Of a stretch of DNA of 6,391 nt, positions 5,540-6,391 are shown in pieces. How positions within the stretch are numbered: the stretch's first letter is position 1; the number at the start of each line of letters is the position of its first letter. Source of the stretch: Candidatus Woesearchaeota archaeon (lineage in GTDB: Archaea; Nanoarchaeota; Nanoarchaeia; Woesearchaeales; GW2011-AR4); assembly GCA_023259315.1 (NCBI GenBank), contig JAHFQL010000071.1, positions 1 to 6,391 of the forward strand, given 5' to 3'. The notes beneath the pieces are model-generated. The model searched no databases. It saw only the letters and a list, made by a program, of their open reading frames with translations, and was not told the DNA's origin. A program made the position numbers and the translations under genes.

Positions 5540-6388
5540 CTAAATTGTTTTTGTCAAAAAAACAAAAGGATAATCGTATTGTATCTTGAAAAAGGCTTCT
5601 CTTGCCTCATATATGCTGTTAAAGACTCCGAATACTGTGGGGCCTGAGCCTGAAACAAGCGCATTTAATGCATCATTTCTCAATAGATTGATCTTAATGT
5701 CATTTATTACCTTGTATTTTTTAATCACGATTGGCTCAAAATCATTATGGAGATTATTTGCTATTTCTTTGATGTCTTTTCTTTCAATCGCTTTCACAAG
5801 ATTGTTGATATATGCCTTGGCCTTTATCTTTGGCTTTTGCTTGTCAAATGCAGAATAAGCCCATCTTGTTGAAACTCTGAAGCCAGGATTTATGAGAACA
5901 ACGTTTATGCTGAATGACTTTTTGATTCTCTTAATTTTGTCGCCAATGCCCTCTACAACAGCGGCATTTTCGCTTATAAAGAAAGGCACATCAGAGCCGA
6001 TTTGGGATGCTAATTCAATCAATTGCTTCTCCTTCAGCTTTAGGCTCCATAATTTGTTTAGATTAAGCAAAGTGGTTGCCGCATTGCTTGAGCCGCCGCC
6101 AAGGCCTGCTTCTAAAGGTATGTTTTTTTCAATGAATATTTTGACGCCGTGCTTTACCTTGTACTTCTTCTTTAATAGTATGGCTGCCTTGTAAGCTAGA
6201 TTTTCCTCGCTTGCCAGCTCTGGATTTGTGCTTTCAACTATTATTTTGTCTTCATTAATGGGCTCGATATTTATGCTGTCGCTTAATTCTATCCTTTGCA
6301 TTATTGACTGCAGGTTGTGATAGCCTGAGCTTAGTTTCTTGCCTATCTTGAGATATAGGTTGATTTTTGCGTATGAAGGCATTGCCAT
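5540..6388 (-). CDS. ispE: 4-diphosphocytidyl-2-C-methyl-D-erythritol kinase (IspE)
   Basis: IspE phosphorylates CDP-methylerythritol at the 2-hydroxyl with ATP, the fourth step of the MEP pathway; it is a GHMP-family kinase. The sequence shows the IspE N-terminus PSYAKINLYLKIGKK with the conserved Lys (K8) and GYHNLQ (22-27). The ATP-binding GHMP motif PLEAGLGGGSSNAATTLL spans 91-108, the catalytic Asp in GSDVPFF is at 133, and VVEGIGDKI lies at 144-152. NPGFRVSTRWAY (167-178), NDFEPI (215-220) and the third GHMP motif LVSGSGPTVFG (244-254) complete the family pattern. At 282 residues it is full length. The reading begins MAMPSYAK; the ATG two codons later (6382) is equally possible, as family members often start only a few residues before this block. 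The upstream region is cut by the window edge, so no ribosome binding site can be judged. It is bacterial in type, like ispH. Confidence 0.95.
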   Translation of the reverse strand: MAMPSYAKINLYLKIGKKLSSGYHNLQSIMQRIELSDSINIEPINEDKIIVESTNPELASEENLAYKAAILLKKKYKVKHGVKIFIEKNIPLEAGLGGGSSNAATTLLNLNKLWSLKLKEKQLIELASQIGSDVPFFISENAAVVEGIGDKIKRIKKSFSINVVLINPGFRVSTRWAYSAFDKQKPKIKAKAYINNLVKAIERKDIKEIANNLHNDFEPIVIKKYKVINDIKINLLRNDALNALVSGSGPTVFGVFNSIYEAREAFFKIQYDYPFVFLTKTI

Positions 6389-6391
6389 AAT

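Noticed and set aside
1..6391. CRISPR arrays, insertion sequences or attachment sites
   Set aside because: No regularly spaced direct repeats, transposase frames or terminal inverted repeats of an element were seen.

Overview
The window looks like an archaeal chromosome segment, most likely from a small-genome DPANN lineage (Woesearchaeota/Pacearchaeota-like). The lineage is an inference from the style of the L10/P0 and S15 proteins, the AT- and Lys-rich coding, and the short genes with TATA-type promoters. The archaeal assignment itself is firm. L1, L10 (P0 type), L12 (P1 type) and S15 (with the archaeal/eukaryotic N-terminal extension) are all non-bacterial in form, and promoters follow the BRE/TATA pattern, several placed for leaderless or nearly leaderless transcripts.

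Layout. Positions 1-2191, minus strand: a ribosomal stalk operon, rpl1 - rpl10 (P0) - rpl12 (P1), with P1 cut by the left edge. rpl11, often the first gene of this archaeal cluster, is not present upstream. Positions 2192-2523 are a 332-base divergent intergenic region. It holds the rpl1 promoter, a C(UUCG)G hairpin abutting the rpl1 Shine-Dalgarno, a stretch of foldable sequence (about 2330-2470) and the rps15 promoter. Positions 2524-2979, plus strand: rps15, followed by a T-tract terminator. Positions 2980-3446 carry no intact gene but do contain the clear remains of one: a 137-codon minus-strand frame (2998-3411) interrupted in phase by one TAA and one TGA, still behind a well-placed TATA box.

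Positions 3447-6388, minus strand: ispE, a predicted lipoprotein of unknown function, then ispH. IspE (CDP-ME kinase, step 4) and IspH (HMBPP reductase, final step) belong to the bacterial/plastid MEP route to IPP and DMAPP. Archaea normally use mevalonate pathways, so finding both beside archaeal ribosomal protein genes suggests acquired bacterial isoprenoid genes serving archaeal lipid synthesis. The ispH start codon lies inside one arm of a perfect 12-base inverted repeat, which could hide it in longer transcripts.

The most interesting points are the MEP enzymes in an archaeal context, the inverted repeat over the ispH start, the interrupted frame 2998-3411, the atypical charged C-terminus of P0 that lacks the usual stalk-tip motif, and the structured sequences in front of rpl1 and rps15.
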